Of a stretch of 64,000 bases of DNA, positions 44,701 to 55,500 are shown piece by piece (position 1 is the stretch's first letter; the number at the start of each line of letters is the position of its first letter). Position numbers and translations under genes: made by a program. The stretch is from Cinnamomum chago (taxonomy: Eukaryota; Streptophyta; Magnoliopsida; Laurales; Lauraceae): NCBI GenBank assembly GCA_038049695.1, contig CP142453.1, positions 33,770,501 to 33,834,500 of the forward strand. Reading direction: 5' to 3'. The notes under the pieces were generated by a model. The model was not told where the DNA came from. It did not search any database and saw only the letters and a program-made list of their open reading frames with translations.

Positions 44701-45243
44701 CTAGCTTGGGATTCGTTGAGGACTAGAAGAGAAGTTGTTTAGTGGAATGGGCTAGTTTGGAACAGGCACATAAATCCTAGACTATCCTGCTTCAGCTGGC
44801 GTCTTCTCCACAGGAAAACTCCAACTGACTCTTAGGCAATGCTCTATGGAATTTCTATGGCTTCAAGGTGTTACTCTTGCCACAGCAATAGTGAATAAGA
44901 TCTGCACATTTTCTTCTCCTGTCTGTTAGCTCAGCAGCTATGGTTATGGCTTCTGAGTCTTGTGAACTCATATCTTCCGCTTCCTCTTTCGCCCACTTCT
45001 GTTTGGAAAGTGTTAAGCAAGGATGTAGATGCCAATGAAAGAAAATCTACTGCTGCTATTTTCTTCCAGGCCATCTATACCCTATGGTTCTTAAGGAACA
45101 AAGCCAAGCATCGCGTTATTAAGCCTTCCTTGCCGAAAGCTCAGAAGTTGTTCAAAGATTGCTGCAGTGGTATGTTCAGCTCTTCTTCAGGCGCAGGCCC
45201 TCACGCTCATCCAATCTTGAAGGCCTTAGGGTGGGGTCATTAG
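41777..45243 (+). pseudogene. LINE ORF2 (endonuclease-RT) pseudogene
   Basis: The frame begins MVKIIYWNCRGLN. The apurinic-type endonuclease motifs WNCRGLN, SEPKSS, IGDFNAI and SSDHSPI are all present (41777-42480). A frameshift follows near 42710 and a stop near 42890. The RT part has [22 protein letters not shown] and YADD (43705-43716). The segment carrying the first catalytic Asp (the KAFD block) is deleted near 43485, with frameshifts there and near 43700. The C-terminal zf-RVT region (WKRIRSLA, GSRWTLGNGHKILVW) is open to 44742, after which decayed fragments run to about 45243. It cannot encode an active enzyme. Confidence 0.85.
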
Positions 45244-45596
45244 CTTTCCATCCTTATCTCCCTCCCCTTCAAGCTACTCCTTCTCCCTTTGATGTAGCTC
45301 TGTTTCAGGTGTTGTTTTAGCCCTCTTTTGGGGGCTTTGCTTCCTTCTTTTTTCTTTTTGGCTGAGTTGTATAAGGGATCCCCTCCTTTTTGAGTTGGGT
45401 TCCTTTGGCTGAGTTCCTTTCTTTTTTCTTTTTGGCTGTGTTGTTTGTGCAGCTGTTTGGTCCTCTTCTAGAGGTGCCTTGTTCCTTTTTTTTTTTTGGT
45501 TGGCTTGTTCTCTTGCTGTATTCTTTTTTCTCTTGCTCTTGGGCTTTTGCCTTTCTTTCCTTTCAATACAAATTTACCTTTAGCAAAAAAAAAAAA

Positions 45597-45612
45597 ACTT
45601 TTTGTTTCGGTT
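45597..45612. repeat. LINE target-site duplication (right)
   Basis: ACTTTTTGTTTCGGTT, directly after the A-tail; partner of 40207-40222. Confidence 0.8.
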
Positions 45613-46160
45613 CATGTTAGCTCGTACCAGACTTTAATGTTATCCAATACAATTACTTAGAAGGAGGAAAAAAAAAAAGGAAGAAGAAGAAGATTCCCTC
45701 AATTTTCTACTCAATAAAGTTTGATAAATTTGGGAGTCAGTTGCCTATTGCACACATGATAGGAAAATGGGTTTACATACGTAAATGTTATATATTGCCA
45801 TGTTTGTCAAAATCACCATTTTCGTATGAGTAAATGAAGACATCTAACAGGTTTAGTTTTATTTAAGAAAATTCGTAAATTCCTCAAAATATATGAAGAA
45901 CTAAGATATGAAACTAAATTTCCTAATTATACTATATTAAGCTAAAGGCCTTTTGGATTTAATTTTGACTACTATGCTTTCACATTCTCTCTCCACTACT
46001 CATGCAACTGCCCACTCATTTATTTCATCAAACCACTCATGTTTCAATTGTTCCTTTTATATCCCCTTTCTTCTCAAATTTCTCTATTCTTGCTTTATAC
46101 AACTTGCCATACGGAAAGAGGAAACTGTTTTTAATATATAATTATTTATTTTACAGTGGA
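45613..46160. other. No gene; likely Helitron body
   Basis: AT-rich. It leads into the Helitron-type end at 46166-46192; the 5' end was not found. Confidence 0.4.
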
Positions 46161-46165
46161 GATAA

Positions 46166-46192
46166 CGTGCTGAGCACGGTTTATTGGGCTAG
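46166..46192 (+). mobile_element. Helitron-type 3' terminus
   Basis: Hairpin CGTGCTGAGCACG (46166-46178), ten bases, then CTAG (46189-46192) and host T. It matches the canonical Helitron 3' structure and the word CGTGCT...AGCACG is shared with the end at 28275. Confidence 0.6.
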
Positions 46193-46270
46193 TATTTACT
46201 AATTATATATGAATGCTCGTTTTTCATTTTTATTTTGACTCAATTTTGACCTTTTATTCTCTCAAATAAG

Positions 46271-46683
46271 TAGGGTTACTCATAGACAAGGCAGACCCAA
46301 GCTTGACCTAGATCTAGCTTGCTTTGGACCGGGCTTGGACCCAAAATCTAGGCCTATTTAATATATAGGGTTTATATTTAGTGGTGGGCTTGGATTTAAT
46401 GATAAAGAGCCCAATACCCCGCCGGCCTAACTTCATGAACTAGATACACAATTTAAGCAAAAATAGTATTTTATGCAAAAATGAGACTCAAAGACATGTA
46501 ATGTCACACAATAGATGAAAACCGATTGAGATACAACTCATTAATATTTGTGAAATTATATTTTTATTACTAGAAACCTTTTATGGCCGTCAAGCTAGGA
46601 CTGGGATTGGGCCTATCATTTAAAAATCAGGTTGGGTCAAGATATTGCTTAGCCCAACCCAACCCAACGCATGAACACCCCTA
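46271..46683. mobile_element. hAT-type MITE
   Basis: 413 bp. It starts TAGGGTTACTCATAGACAAGG, ends CGCATGAACACCCCTA, and is flanked by CAAATAAG (46263-46270) and CCAATAAG (46684-46691), an 8-bp duplication with one change. The interior is rich in GGCTTGG/CCAACCC words. The 30 bp before it recur after it (about 46706-46741), a separate local duplication. Confidence 0.7.
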
Positions 46684-46972
46684 CCAATAAGGAGAGCCCT
46701 ACACAATATTGACTCAATTTTGACTTTATCTTCTCAAATAAGAAAAGTGTTGCACAATATAAGTATCTTGTACGATCTGGATTCCTTAATCTTTGTCAAT
46801 CTTTTCTACTTTAATTATGAACACCAAAGTCTCACATAATCTAGACTCTCCATCTACAAATTGATTCATGCAGACCGTTCATCAAACTTTGAAGTCCATT
46901 CGTCCATCAAAATTAAGAAATAAGATCGCAACTAAACACATTTTTTAAATTAAAAATAAAAATATGTGAAGA

Positions 46973-46981
46973 AACTCATAA
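46973..46981. repeat. Target-site duplication, 9 bp (left)
   Basis: AACTCATAA; the other side has AATTTATAA (48252-48260), differing by two C-to-T changes. Confidence 0.5.
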
Positions 46982-48251
46982 GAGAATTTTACAGGAAAAC
47001 CCCCCGATGGCGGGTGCACGAAAAAGGACCTCATAGTTTCTACTGCACAAAAAAGGCACTCCCACCAATTTAATATCTTTTTTTTACCTCTTAGACTGAG
47101 CAACGATATCATCGCTCATGTTTTCTTCTTCTACTAGTTTCTTGCTCTTCTCCCTCCTCTTTCTCTATCTCCCCCACACCATTTCTCGCCCAACCAAGTA
47201 CTCACAGCACGTCCATCATCCTCAACACTCCCATCTTGGCCAATTCATTCCTATTTCTACCTTCTCATACCATCCATCTTATTCTTAACCTTGCATAGAA
47301 CCCATCCAAACCAAAGGGGCCGACAAACATACAAAAAAAAAGAAAAGAAAAAAAGATCTCCCCTTTAATAGAAAATTAATGCTCACCCATCATGCTAACG
47401 ATCATAGAAACACAAAACCAAAAAGAAGAACTACATAAAGGAGTTTCTCTATGTTTGTAGAGTATCTTCTTTTGTTAGTAGAGAATTACATTGTTATGCA
47501 ATTAGAAATGGTTTTGATGAAAATGTAATTGTTGCCACGACGCCGATGGACATGTATTGTAAGTTCGGTAGTTAGTTCGGTAGTTTACATAATGCATATG
47601 GTGTTATTAAGAAGATAAAGATAAAAACCTAGCCTCTTGGTCATTGGGGGTTTTTTCTTTTCTATTCACTGCTCAGGGAATAAGGTGATGCCACTTTGCA
47701 GTGAAATGTGTGAATCAAGTTTTCATCCAAATGGTATATCCTTCATCACTATCCTATAAGGTCGTAGACATTCAGGGTTTGGTGTTTAAGGATGGAAGTT
47801 TTTTGACAGTATGAGGACCGAGTTCGGTATAACTCCTACACTCAAAGCATTATGCTTGCATGGTCGAACTTCTTAGGAGAAGCGAGTTCTTGGATGAAGC
47901 ATGAAGTCTTCTAAAGAGTATGCTATTAGAACCAGATACAAGTTTGTGGTGCGCTCTTCTTGGAATGAGAAATTGGTGCGCTCTTCTTGGAATGAGAAAT
48001 GGAGTGGGAGTGATGAAGAAAGAGGATGGAGAAGATGAAGAAAGAGGATGGAGAAGATGAAGAAAGAAGATGAAGAATAAGACACGAGTGCCGATATCGT
48101 CACTCAACTGAAATGAGCAACGATATCGCCACTTAGTCTAAAAGATAAAAAAGAGGTTAAAATTGGCTGGGTCGGCTTTTTGTACAATAGAAACTATGAG
48201 GTAATTTTTCATGCAAAGGCTATCTAAACGATTTTTCCCCATAAAATCCTT
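46982..48251. mobile_element. Pack-MULE-like element with captured PPR fragment
   Basis: 1270 bp. The two ends are inverted repeats for about 130 bp: both run from a (G)AG(G)ATTTTA tip through ACCTCATAGTTTCTA, then ACCTCTT...TTAGACT, to CGATATC. The repeat length and the 9-bp flanking duplication fit Mutator-like elements. No transposase is present. The centre (47480-47960) is a decayed pentatricopeptide gene fragment. Confidence 0.7.
47480..47960 (+). pseudogene. Captured PPR-protein gene fragment
   Basis: Broken frames on the plus strand spell pentatricopeptide-repeat wording: MDMYCKFGS, then CESSFHPNGISFITIL, then KHYACMVELLRRSEFLDEA, SLLKSMLLEPDTSLWCALLG. This is the usual C-terminal order of an organelle RNA-processing PPR protein. 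Stops and frameshifts separate the pieces. The fragment lies wholly between the inverted repeats of the MULE-like element, so it was probably captured by it. The parent gene is not in this window. Confidence 0.7.
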
Positions 48252-48268
48252 AATTTATAAATCCAATT

Positions 48269-48510
48269 TTGATTTAAAAATCTGTTATGAGAGTAATATA
48301 ATTTAGCACATTTATTAATATCTTTTCGATCTAAAAATTAATGAAAAGTAGAAAATATGTGAGAATGTTTTGTATTTTGTGATTGTTAATTTTGATTTAA
48401 AAAACTATTTTAAGAATGATAAATTTAGTATATTTTTAAAGATATTTTCTATCTAAAAATCAATAGAAAGTAGAAAATATGTGAACAAATCTTACATTTT
48501 GTGATTGTTA
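48269..48510. repeat. AT-rich tandem duplication, unit about 122 bp
   Basis: Two diverged units, each starting ATTTTGATTTAAAAA and ending TTTTGTGATTGTTA. The stretch leads toward a decayed Helitron-like end (CTAAGCACGGGCG) near 48690-48710. Confidence 0.7.
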
Positions 48511-49356
48511 CACATGGCGATAGTATCCTCCCTATTGATGACTATATTTAAGCCTATGATTTTTTTTAAAGAAATAATATTGTATTTTAGATCTCAGAAA
48601 TAGTCTACACATGAAATCAATATATATATATTTTATTTTTCTTATAAAAATCTAAATGATATTTTTTATGGACTTTATTGATCATGCTAAGCACGGGCGT
48701 GTTCTGCCAGTTAATGCATGAAGATCGAATGATTTGGATCATGAATTGGGGCACACAGAAGTGTAAAAAATAAGATCTAGAAATCAGAGCTTTTTTTAAT
48801 TATACATTACTCAGAATTTATAAAGACTTAAGATAATTAGCTTCAAAAAGTTGAGGTCTATTAATCTTATGAGCATGTCAAACGGTTTCAATTATAAATA
48901 TGGAGCCCATGGGAATAAAAATAAAATAAAGGTGTTCGATGTTCCTCACGAGAGTATAATCACATAAGAAGTGTACTAGTTTCTTTTGCAAGAGAGGTAT
49001 GAAAATGATTTTCACATATATTTCGGTGTGTAGATAGCTTTACACTATTTTCACACCTCATTTATACATGTGACTCATAAATGAGTGCAAACAAATATGA
49101 CAATAGTAACTATTATACTTAAGAATTATTTACAATTAAAATGTCGACAAACAAACAACCCTAATAACGGCTATAATAATCACAAAGTGCATCAAGCTTG
49201 CCTGAAAACAAACCTAACTAACCACATTGAAGAGATATCATATTGACCATATAAATGTTGGATTGGCATCTCTCTTCTTTCTAAGTTTCTCTCTATTTCA
49301 TTAGTAGCTATGATTGATGATCCCATCTGATTTCTATTCCTTATTTTCGGTCCCTC

Positions 49357-49408
<52 letters not shown>

Positions 49409-49917
49409 GGTGCCACCTAGAAATTGTGAAATAATATTACACAGAAATGAACATTAAAGTTATCCTTTTGATAACAACCACATGCTCGTTGAAATCTTAA
49501 AACTCAATACCTGCCCTATGAGTTGAGGATTTAGGGCATGTTTCTTTATTAGAAGTTTTAACAAGATTATTTTTGGACATAGTGTGACGGCTTGTCCCCT
49601 AACATTTGCAAGAACTTTAAAATTTTAACCACATAAAACGCCTCAAATGACCTTTGGAATTTTGCGACTTTCAACTTTTTTTTTTGTGAAATTTATGGAT
49701 GCTCAAGTACAAATGGGATTCATAAATTGTACTATGTCGGGGAATTCAAAAATTCTCCAAATAAAAATTTCCTAAATTACAGTAAAGAAATATGCCCTAA
49801 GTCCAAATCTCCTAGCCCATCCCACATCCCATCTAGACTCTAACCCTACCCAACCCAACCCAACTACCTCATCATGTAGCATTGCCATTCGATGAACCTT
49901 GCACTTGAATGCCCAAC
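48511..49917. other. No gene recognised
   Basis: AT-rich. It contains a (TC)n(TA)n microsatellite at about 49350-49405. A Helitron-like hairpin with a mutated CCAG instead of CTAG is near 48684-48710. Confidence 0.4.
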
Positions 49918-49937
49918 AATTATGGATAAATTCCAAT

Positions 49938-51058
49938 CCATCAAGCCTCAAAATACTACATTAGATTATGTTGCTGATTTGAGGCAAGGGAAGCAATGGA
50001 ATGTTTCACTTCTTCATGAACTTTTCAGCCCAATGGAGATAGTTGCAATAAAAAATATTCCAATCAGAGAAGCATTGTGTCATGATAGGTGGATATGGCA
50101 GTATACAAATAGAGGCACGTTTTCGGTCAAATCGGCTTATCATTCTCAAATTCAAGAGGCCCATTCAGTGGCTTCATCCTCAGCCATTGTTGCTACAAAG
50201 ACATGGAAACACCTATGGAACACTCCTTTCATGCCAAAGGTTAGAAACTTCGTATGGAGGGCTCTACACATCAAACTACCCGTTGGGGAAAACTTATTGA
50301 AGAAAAAAGTTTATGTAAATAACATATGTCACATGTGTGGGGTGCAAAATGAGACCATTGAACATCTTTTTTTTTTTAAATGTCACTGTGCTCGAGCCAT
50401 TTGGTATGGCACATCATTGTCCTTTTTCATGGATAATAACGATCATACCTCATTCGTATCTTGGTGGGAATATTGGCTAGAGAAGTAGAATAAAGGGATA
50501 ATTCATTGAGATCATATTATCTATTTTGGCTTCGTGCTATGGTGGATATGGGAAGCAAGAAATGCAAAAATCTTTCGTCAGCAAGATACAAATGGAGAGA
50601 ATGTGGTTCAAAGAATCAACCTTGCACACATTGAATGGATAAACTCACTAGAGAAAAGGCAGGGAGATCAGAATCGCAATGATGATCAGCTGAATGCTTC
50701 CACCAATAATCAAGATCTGGATATAGATGTTCGCATTTTTTGCAATGGAGCTATGAATAAAGTGGCTAACAAATTAGGAGTTGGATGCATTGCTTATAGC
50801 AAAGATGGTAGCTTTTTGACAAGGCTATCCAAAAGATTTGAAGGAGATTCCGCTATCATGGCAGAAATTTTGGCTATCGAAGAAACTTTGGATTTGGTAA
50901 TTCAGCATGGGTGGAGGAAAGTAGGTTTCTTTAGTGACTCCAAGATTGCTATTGATTCAATAACAAAATCTCAAAATCCTTTCCCTTGGGGAATTTATGC
51001 CCCGTTACAGAAGATCCTAAAAAAAAGGATGTCTTTACTAGATTGCACTTTATGGTGA
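49938..51058 (+). pseudogene. LINE ORF2 C-terminus (zf-RVT plus RNase H) remnant
   Basis: The first open part carries the zf-RVT domain (WIWQYTNRGTFSVKSAY, WRALHIKLPVGENLLKK, CHMCGVQNETIEHLFF). A stop follows at about 50486. A second open part (50534-51058) is a plant-type RNase H. The first catalytic Asp position appears as Asn (FCNGAM), while AEILAIEE and FFSDSKIAID are kept. An ATG at 49892 lies in the flanking DNA and is not the original start. The copy was dead on arrival. Confidence 0.8.
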
Positions 51059-51199
51059 TTAGTAGAAGCATTAATAGTGAAGCACATAGTCTAACGAGGG
51101 CGGGGTTGTGTACGGGCCCTGATGCCTACATTAGTAATCATGCTATATCTTTCTCCAATGATTAATGAATAGAATACCATCTTCCCCACCCAAAAAGAA
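49938..51199 (+). mobile_element. 5'-truncated LINE
   Basis: Flanked by a 20-bp direct repeat with one change, AATTATGGATAAATT(C/T)CAAT, at 49918-49937 and 51200-51219. Only the last part of ORF2 is present. The 3' end has a short A-rich tail (CAAAAAGAAA). Confidence 0.75.
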
Positions 51200-51728
51200 A
51201 ATTATGGATAAATTTCAATGATGAACAAAGCTTTGACTGATTGTTAGAAAAGCACATTAAGAATTGATTGTTTTAAAATAGTATGAAAATCTTCTAGTAT
51301 TTTTTTAAAAAGGCTCTTTCTATACTTTTTTCTTAAAAAAATCAAAAGGGCAAAACTAACCTTATCGAAATACAGTTTTCTTTCTTCTTATTATCGTTTT
51401 TCCTCCTCTGCCTCTTGAAACCAACCAATGCCAACCCAGAACTCCAATAGAAGGCCCCACCGTAATAACACCTATGAACATCAATTTGATGCATATGGAT
51501 GCGCGGCTTGAACATATAATTAATCTTGTATATGAAAGCCCCCACCATTGTTGAAGCTCTATAAATAGATTTCTTATTTAATTTGTTTAATTCAACTTTC
51601 ATGAATTTTTTTAGGATTTTACCGGAAAGATCCTCTAGATTTACTGTATACAAAAAAGGACTTAAAAAAATTATTCAACCGTAATAGTCACAGGGGCCCT
51701 TTTTTATTCATTTTTTTGTTGTTTCGCA

Positions 51729-52467
51729 ATAAGGCCATAGAGATACGGTCCCAGTCAGTCCAGCAAGCCAGCCCATCAATTCCTCAGTTTAAGGGATATT
51801 GTTATCTTATAAATAGCATATACAGTCATTGATTTATTATAACAGCTCAATCCAAGGATTGTGATTAGGGTTGTAAACGGGTCAGTTTCGGTCTGGGTCC
51901 AGGGTGGAACCGGAATCGGAAACGTTTTCTAAGAGGGGGAACCGGAATCGGAACCTGACCCAGTTCGGAACCAGAAAACTGGTTCCGGAACCGGAACCAA
52001 TAATATTAATGGGAACCGGAACCATTTGTGAGGCGGGTCTGGTTCCGGTTCCGGGTATGAGGTGTAGAAAAGTATAAACCCTAATGTAGAAAAGTAGAAA
52101 AGTAAAAAGGGTTATGTTTTCACATACTAAAGTTACCTTATGTTAGTGTATATTGGGCCGGGTCCCGGGTCCATGGGTCTGAGCCACTATGGATCCGGAA
52201 CCGTTTAGGTATCGGTTCTAAAAAAAGGATCCGGAACCGGAACCATTTGCTTATCGGGACCAAAATAAGGACTCAGAACAGAAACTTAAAGGGTCGGAAC
52301 CTTCGGGTAATCGGAGAATCGGGGACCCATTTACAACCCTAATTGTGATTGATATTCTCACATCTGTATCAATTGTAAAATCTATTATAAATATACTTCA
52401 TGTCCTCAAGGAAAATCATCTTGATGAACCAATTCAATACAAGAAATCATGTGGAGATACTGTTACA
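51729..52467 (+). repeat. 5' LTR of the copia element, interrupted
   Basis: About 255 bp after removal of the 476-bp MITE and its duplication. It starts (TG)ATAAGGCCATAGAG and ends TGTTACA. Its partner is 56815-57071. Confidence 0.85.
51866..52341. mobile_element. hAT-type MITE inside the copia LTR
   Basis: 476 bp. The ends are TAGGGTTGTAAACGGGTC and GACCCATTTACAACCCTA, with perfect 8-bp duplication ATTGTGAT (51858-51865, 52342-52349). The uninterrupted target is preserved in the other LTR near 56947. The interior is dense in GGAACCGG words. Confidence 0.95.
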
Positions 52468-52479
52468 TGGTATCAGAGC
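52468..52479 (+). promoter_or_regulatory. Primer binding site, initiator-Met type
   Basis: TGGTATCAGAGC directly after the LTR. Confidence 0.9.
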
Positions 52480-52563
52480 AAAAAGGATCCTACAAACGTT
52501 TCCTTGCTCATACAGCCCTACATTTTTTTTCTTTTCACTTGCAAGCTCTTCTTCGTTGCTCAG

Positions 52564-55500
52564 CCATGGCAAATTCACAACAGCCTCTCTCTTCCAATAT
52601 TCATCACTTCCTGCCAATCAAACTATCTCCAACCAATTACCTACTATGGAGATCACAGTTTTTGCCTCTTCTCAAAGGGCATAATGTCCTGGTACGAAGC
52701 CCTGCCCTCCCTTATTTATATCAACTGATGTTCATGAATCATCTGATGGAGTAGTAGACACCTCTGTGGAACCAGTCCTTAATCCAGAATATCTCTCTTG
52801 GTCTCTACAAGACCAACTACTGCTCAGCTAGCTTCTGTCTTCTCTAACAGAAGGAGTTCATGCCCAAGTGGTTGGGCTCTCCACCTCCTATGAAGTTTAG
52901 CATCACTTGGCTGCCACCTATGCATCCACCTCCAAGGCTCGCATCATGCAGCTTCGCCTGTAATTACATCAACTTAAGAAGGGTTCAGACACCATGTCTG
53001 ATTTTTTTTTTGAAAGCCAAATCCATTGCAGATCAGCTTGCAATGGCATCTAAGCCTGTAGATGAGGATGATCCGATACTCTATATCCTTGGTGGTTTAG
53101 GGTCTGAATATGGTCCCTTTGTCACTTCCATCACCACACGTGATAACCAACCTTGTATCTTTGACTTACATGGTCTTCTTCTCAATGAAGAAATTCATGT
53201 CAATGGGGGCACATGTGGATATTCAGAACCTTGCTACAAATGTTGCCACCAAAGGATCTACCCCATCTAATAGAGGTAAATGTGACTTTCGTGGAAAAGG
53301 CAGTGGACGATTTCAAAATGGAGGACGAGGTCGTGGACAACCTAACAATCGTCCCCAAACCAATGAACAGTTTGGCTCCTCCTCAAACAGACCCACTTGC
53401 CAGGTCTGTAATCGTATTGGGCACACTGCTCTTCGATGTTATCAACGCTTTAACCATGCATTTACACCTAAAACTGCGCCTCCAAATGCTCAATATGCAG
53501 CTCAGTCATATTCGTCTGTTCTCTGGTATCTAGACTTTGGGGCCACTAACCACATCACCCCCGACCTAGCAAATCTCTCCATAGACACTGATTACAATGG
53601 CAATGTTGCAGTGAAGGTCGGCAATGGTGCAAGTTTGCCTATTCGACATGTTGGTCATTCCATTATTCATACCCCTTCTCACTCTTTACATCTTCATGAC
53701 ATCTTGCATGTTCCGTCCATTATAAAAAGAACTACTTTATGTCAATAAACTCACTCGAGATAATAAATTTTTTTTTTAATTCTGTCCTGACTCTTTTTTC
53801 ATAAAGGATCGGGTTTCGGGGAAGACCCTCCTTCAAGGACCAGCTAGCCTAGGACTCTATCACTTCACCCCTCAGACATTGGGTACTAAAAATAAAATGG
53901 CGCTTCTAGGTGAAAAGGTCTTGATTTCTCAGTGGCACAATCGATTCAGCCATCCTGCTCTTCGCATCGTCCATTTAGTGCTTAATAAATATGCTTTACC
54001 TTTACTTTCCAATAAAGTGCTTGGTGTTTATGAAGCTTGTCAACCTGGGAAGTCTCATAAGTTACCATTTTCCAAGTCTCAACATTCCAGTACCGCTCCT
54101 TTAGAGCTTCTTTACTCTGATGTTTGGGGACCTTCACCAATTCTTTCTAGTGATGGCCATCGCTATTATGTGCATTTTCTTGATGATTTCACAAAATTCA
54201 CTTGGATATTTCCAATGATCAATAAATCTGGTGTTTTGCTTATTTTTAAGCAATTCAAAATGTTAGTAGAAAATTTATTTGGCCATAAAATAAAGCAAAT
54301 ACAATCTGATTGGTGAGGAGAATATCACTCTCTATCTCATTTTTTGACGTCTTGTGGTGCTGCATATCGAATTTCCTATCCGCACACTCATGAGCAGAAT
54401 GGAGCTGCGGAGAGGAAACACCGACATATCGTCGAAACAGGCCTTGCACTGATGTCTCATGGCCAAGTTCCTCTTCACTATTGGCATCATGCCTTTGATG
54501 CGACAATCTATCTCATCAACAGATTACCAATCCCAACTTTGGCCAATACAACACCTCTGGAAAAATTGGTTGGAATTTCACCAGACTATAACCTACTTAA
54601 AGTCTTTGGTTGTGCTTGTTACCCGCTACTCAGGCCCTACAATACTCACAAATTGCAATATAGGTCCACTCAATATATCTTCTTAGGGTATAGTTCTAAA
54701 CACAAAGGCTATAAGTGTCTCAATTTGATCAATAACAAGATTGTCATTAGTAGACATGTAATATTTGATGAAGATTTGTTTCCTTTTAAATCAAAATCTC
54801 AACATAACACAACACTGTCCAACTCTCCATTGTTGTGCCCCACATCAGTTCCTCCTTTGCTTACTAAGTATCAGTCATCTGGTCCATCCACATGGCATCA
54901 AAACGTTCAAAAAGCAAACATCATACCACATGTTGCTGCCACAAGTTCTACACCACATAGCAATTCTCCATCTATCCAACATGTTCCATCAGTGCCACCT
55001 AGTATGCATCAGCCAAATGCAAGTGCAATAAACTCCAAATCACAGCCAGCCCCTACTCCATCGACATCATCCCTCAGTTCACCTCAATTAGCATCCCTTG
55101 GACTGCCAGTCCACGTACCACCACCTAAAACTATTTCATCAAAATTAGTGGCCCCACATACCAATACCCATTCAATGGTTACCAGACTTAAGGATGGAAT
55201 TCGATAGCCAAACATTTTGTTGGCAAGCCGGTATCCAATTGAGGCAGCTATAGTTCTAGGACTTGTGGATGATGAGCCTACATGCTTCACACAGGCAGAC
55301 CGACACTCTCATTGGAGAAATTCTATGGCATCAGAATTTAATGCTCTAATCCGTAATGGCACTTGGGTTCTCACATCACTTCCTATTAATCGAAAAGTAG
55401 TGGGCTGCAAATGGATCTTTAAAATTAAGCGGCATGTAGATGGAACAGTGGAACACTACAAAGCACGCTTAGTAGCTAAAGGCTACAGTCAACAAGAAGG

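Larger units (their letters stand above)
40223..45596 (+). mobile_element. L1-like LINE, 5.4 kb, inactive
   Basis: Flanked by a 16-bp target duplication and ending in a run of about 13 A. ORF1 has a DUF4283/zinc-knuckle type gag-like protein. ORF2 has an endonuclease, reverse transcriptase and zf-RVT. Both are broken by frameshifts, stops and a deletion, and a Tourist MITE interrupts ORF1. The 5' end lies inside the ORF1 domain, so the copy is probably 5'-truncated. Confidence 0.85.

Noticed and set aside
49350..49405. (TC)n(TA)n stretch as a promoter
   Set aside because: Simple microsatellite with no adjacent gene.
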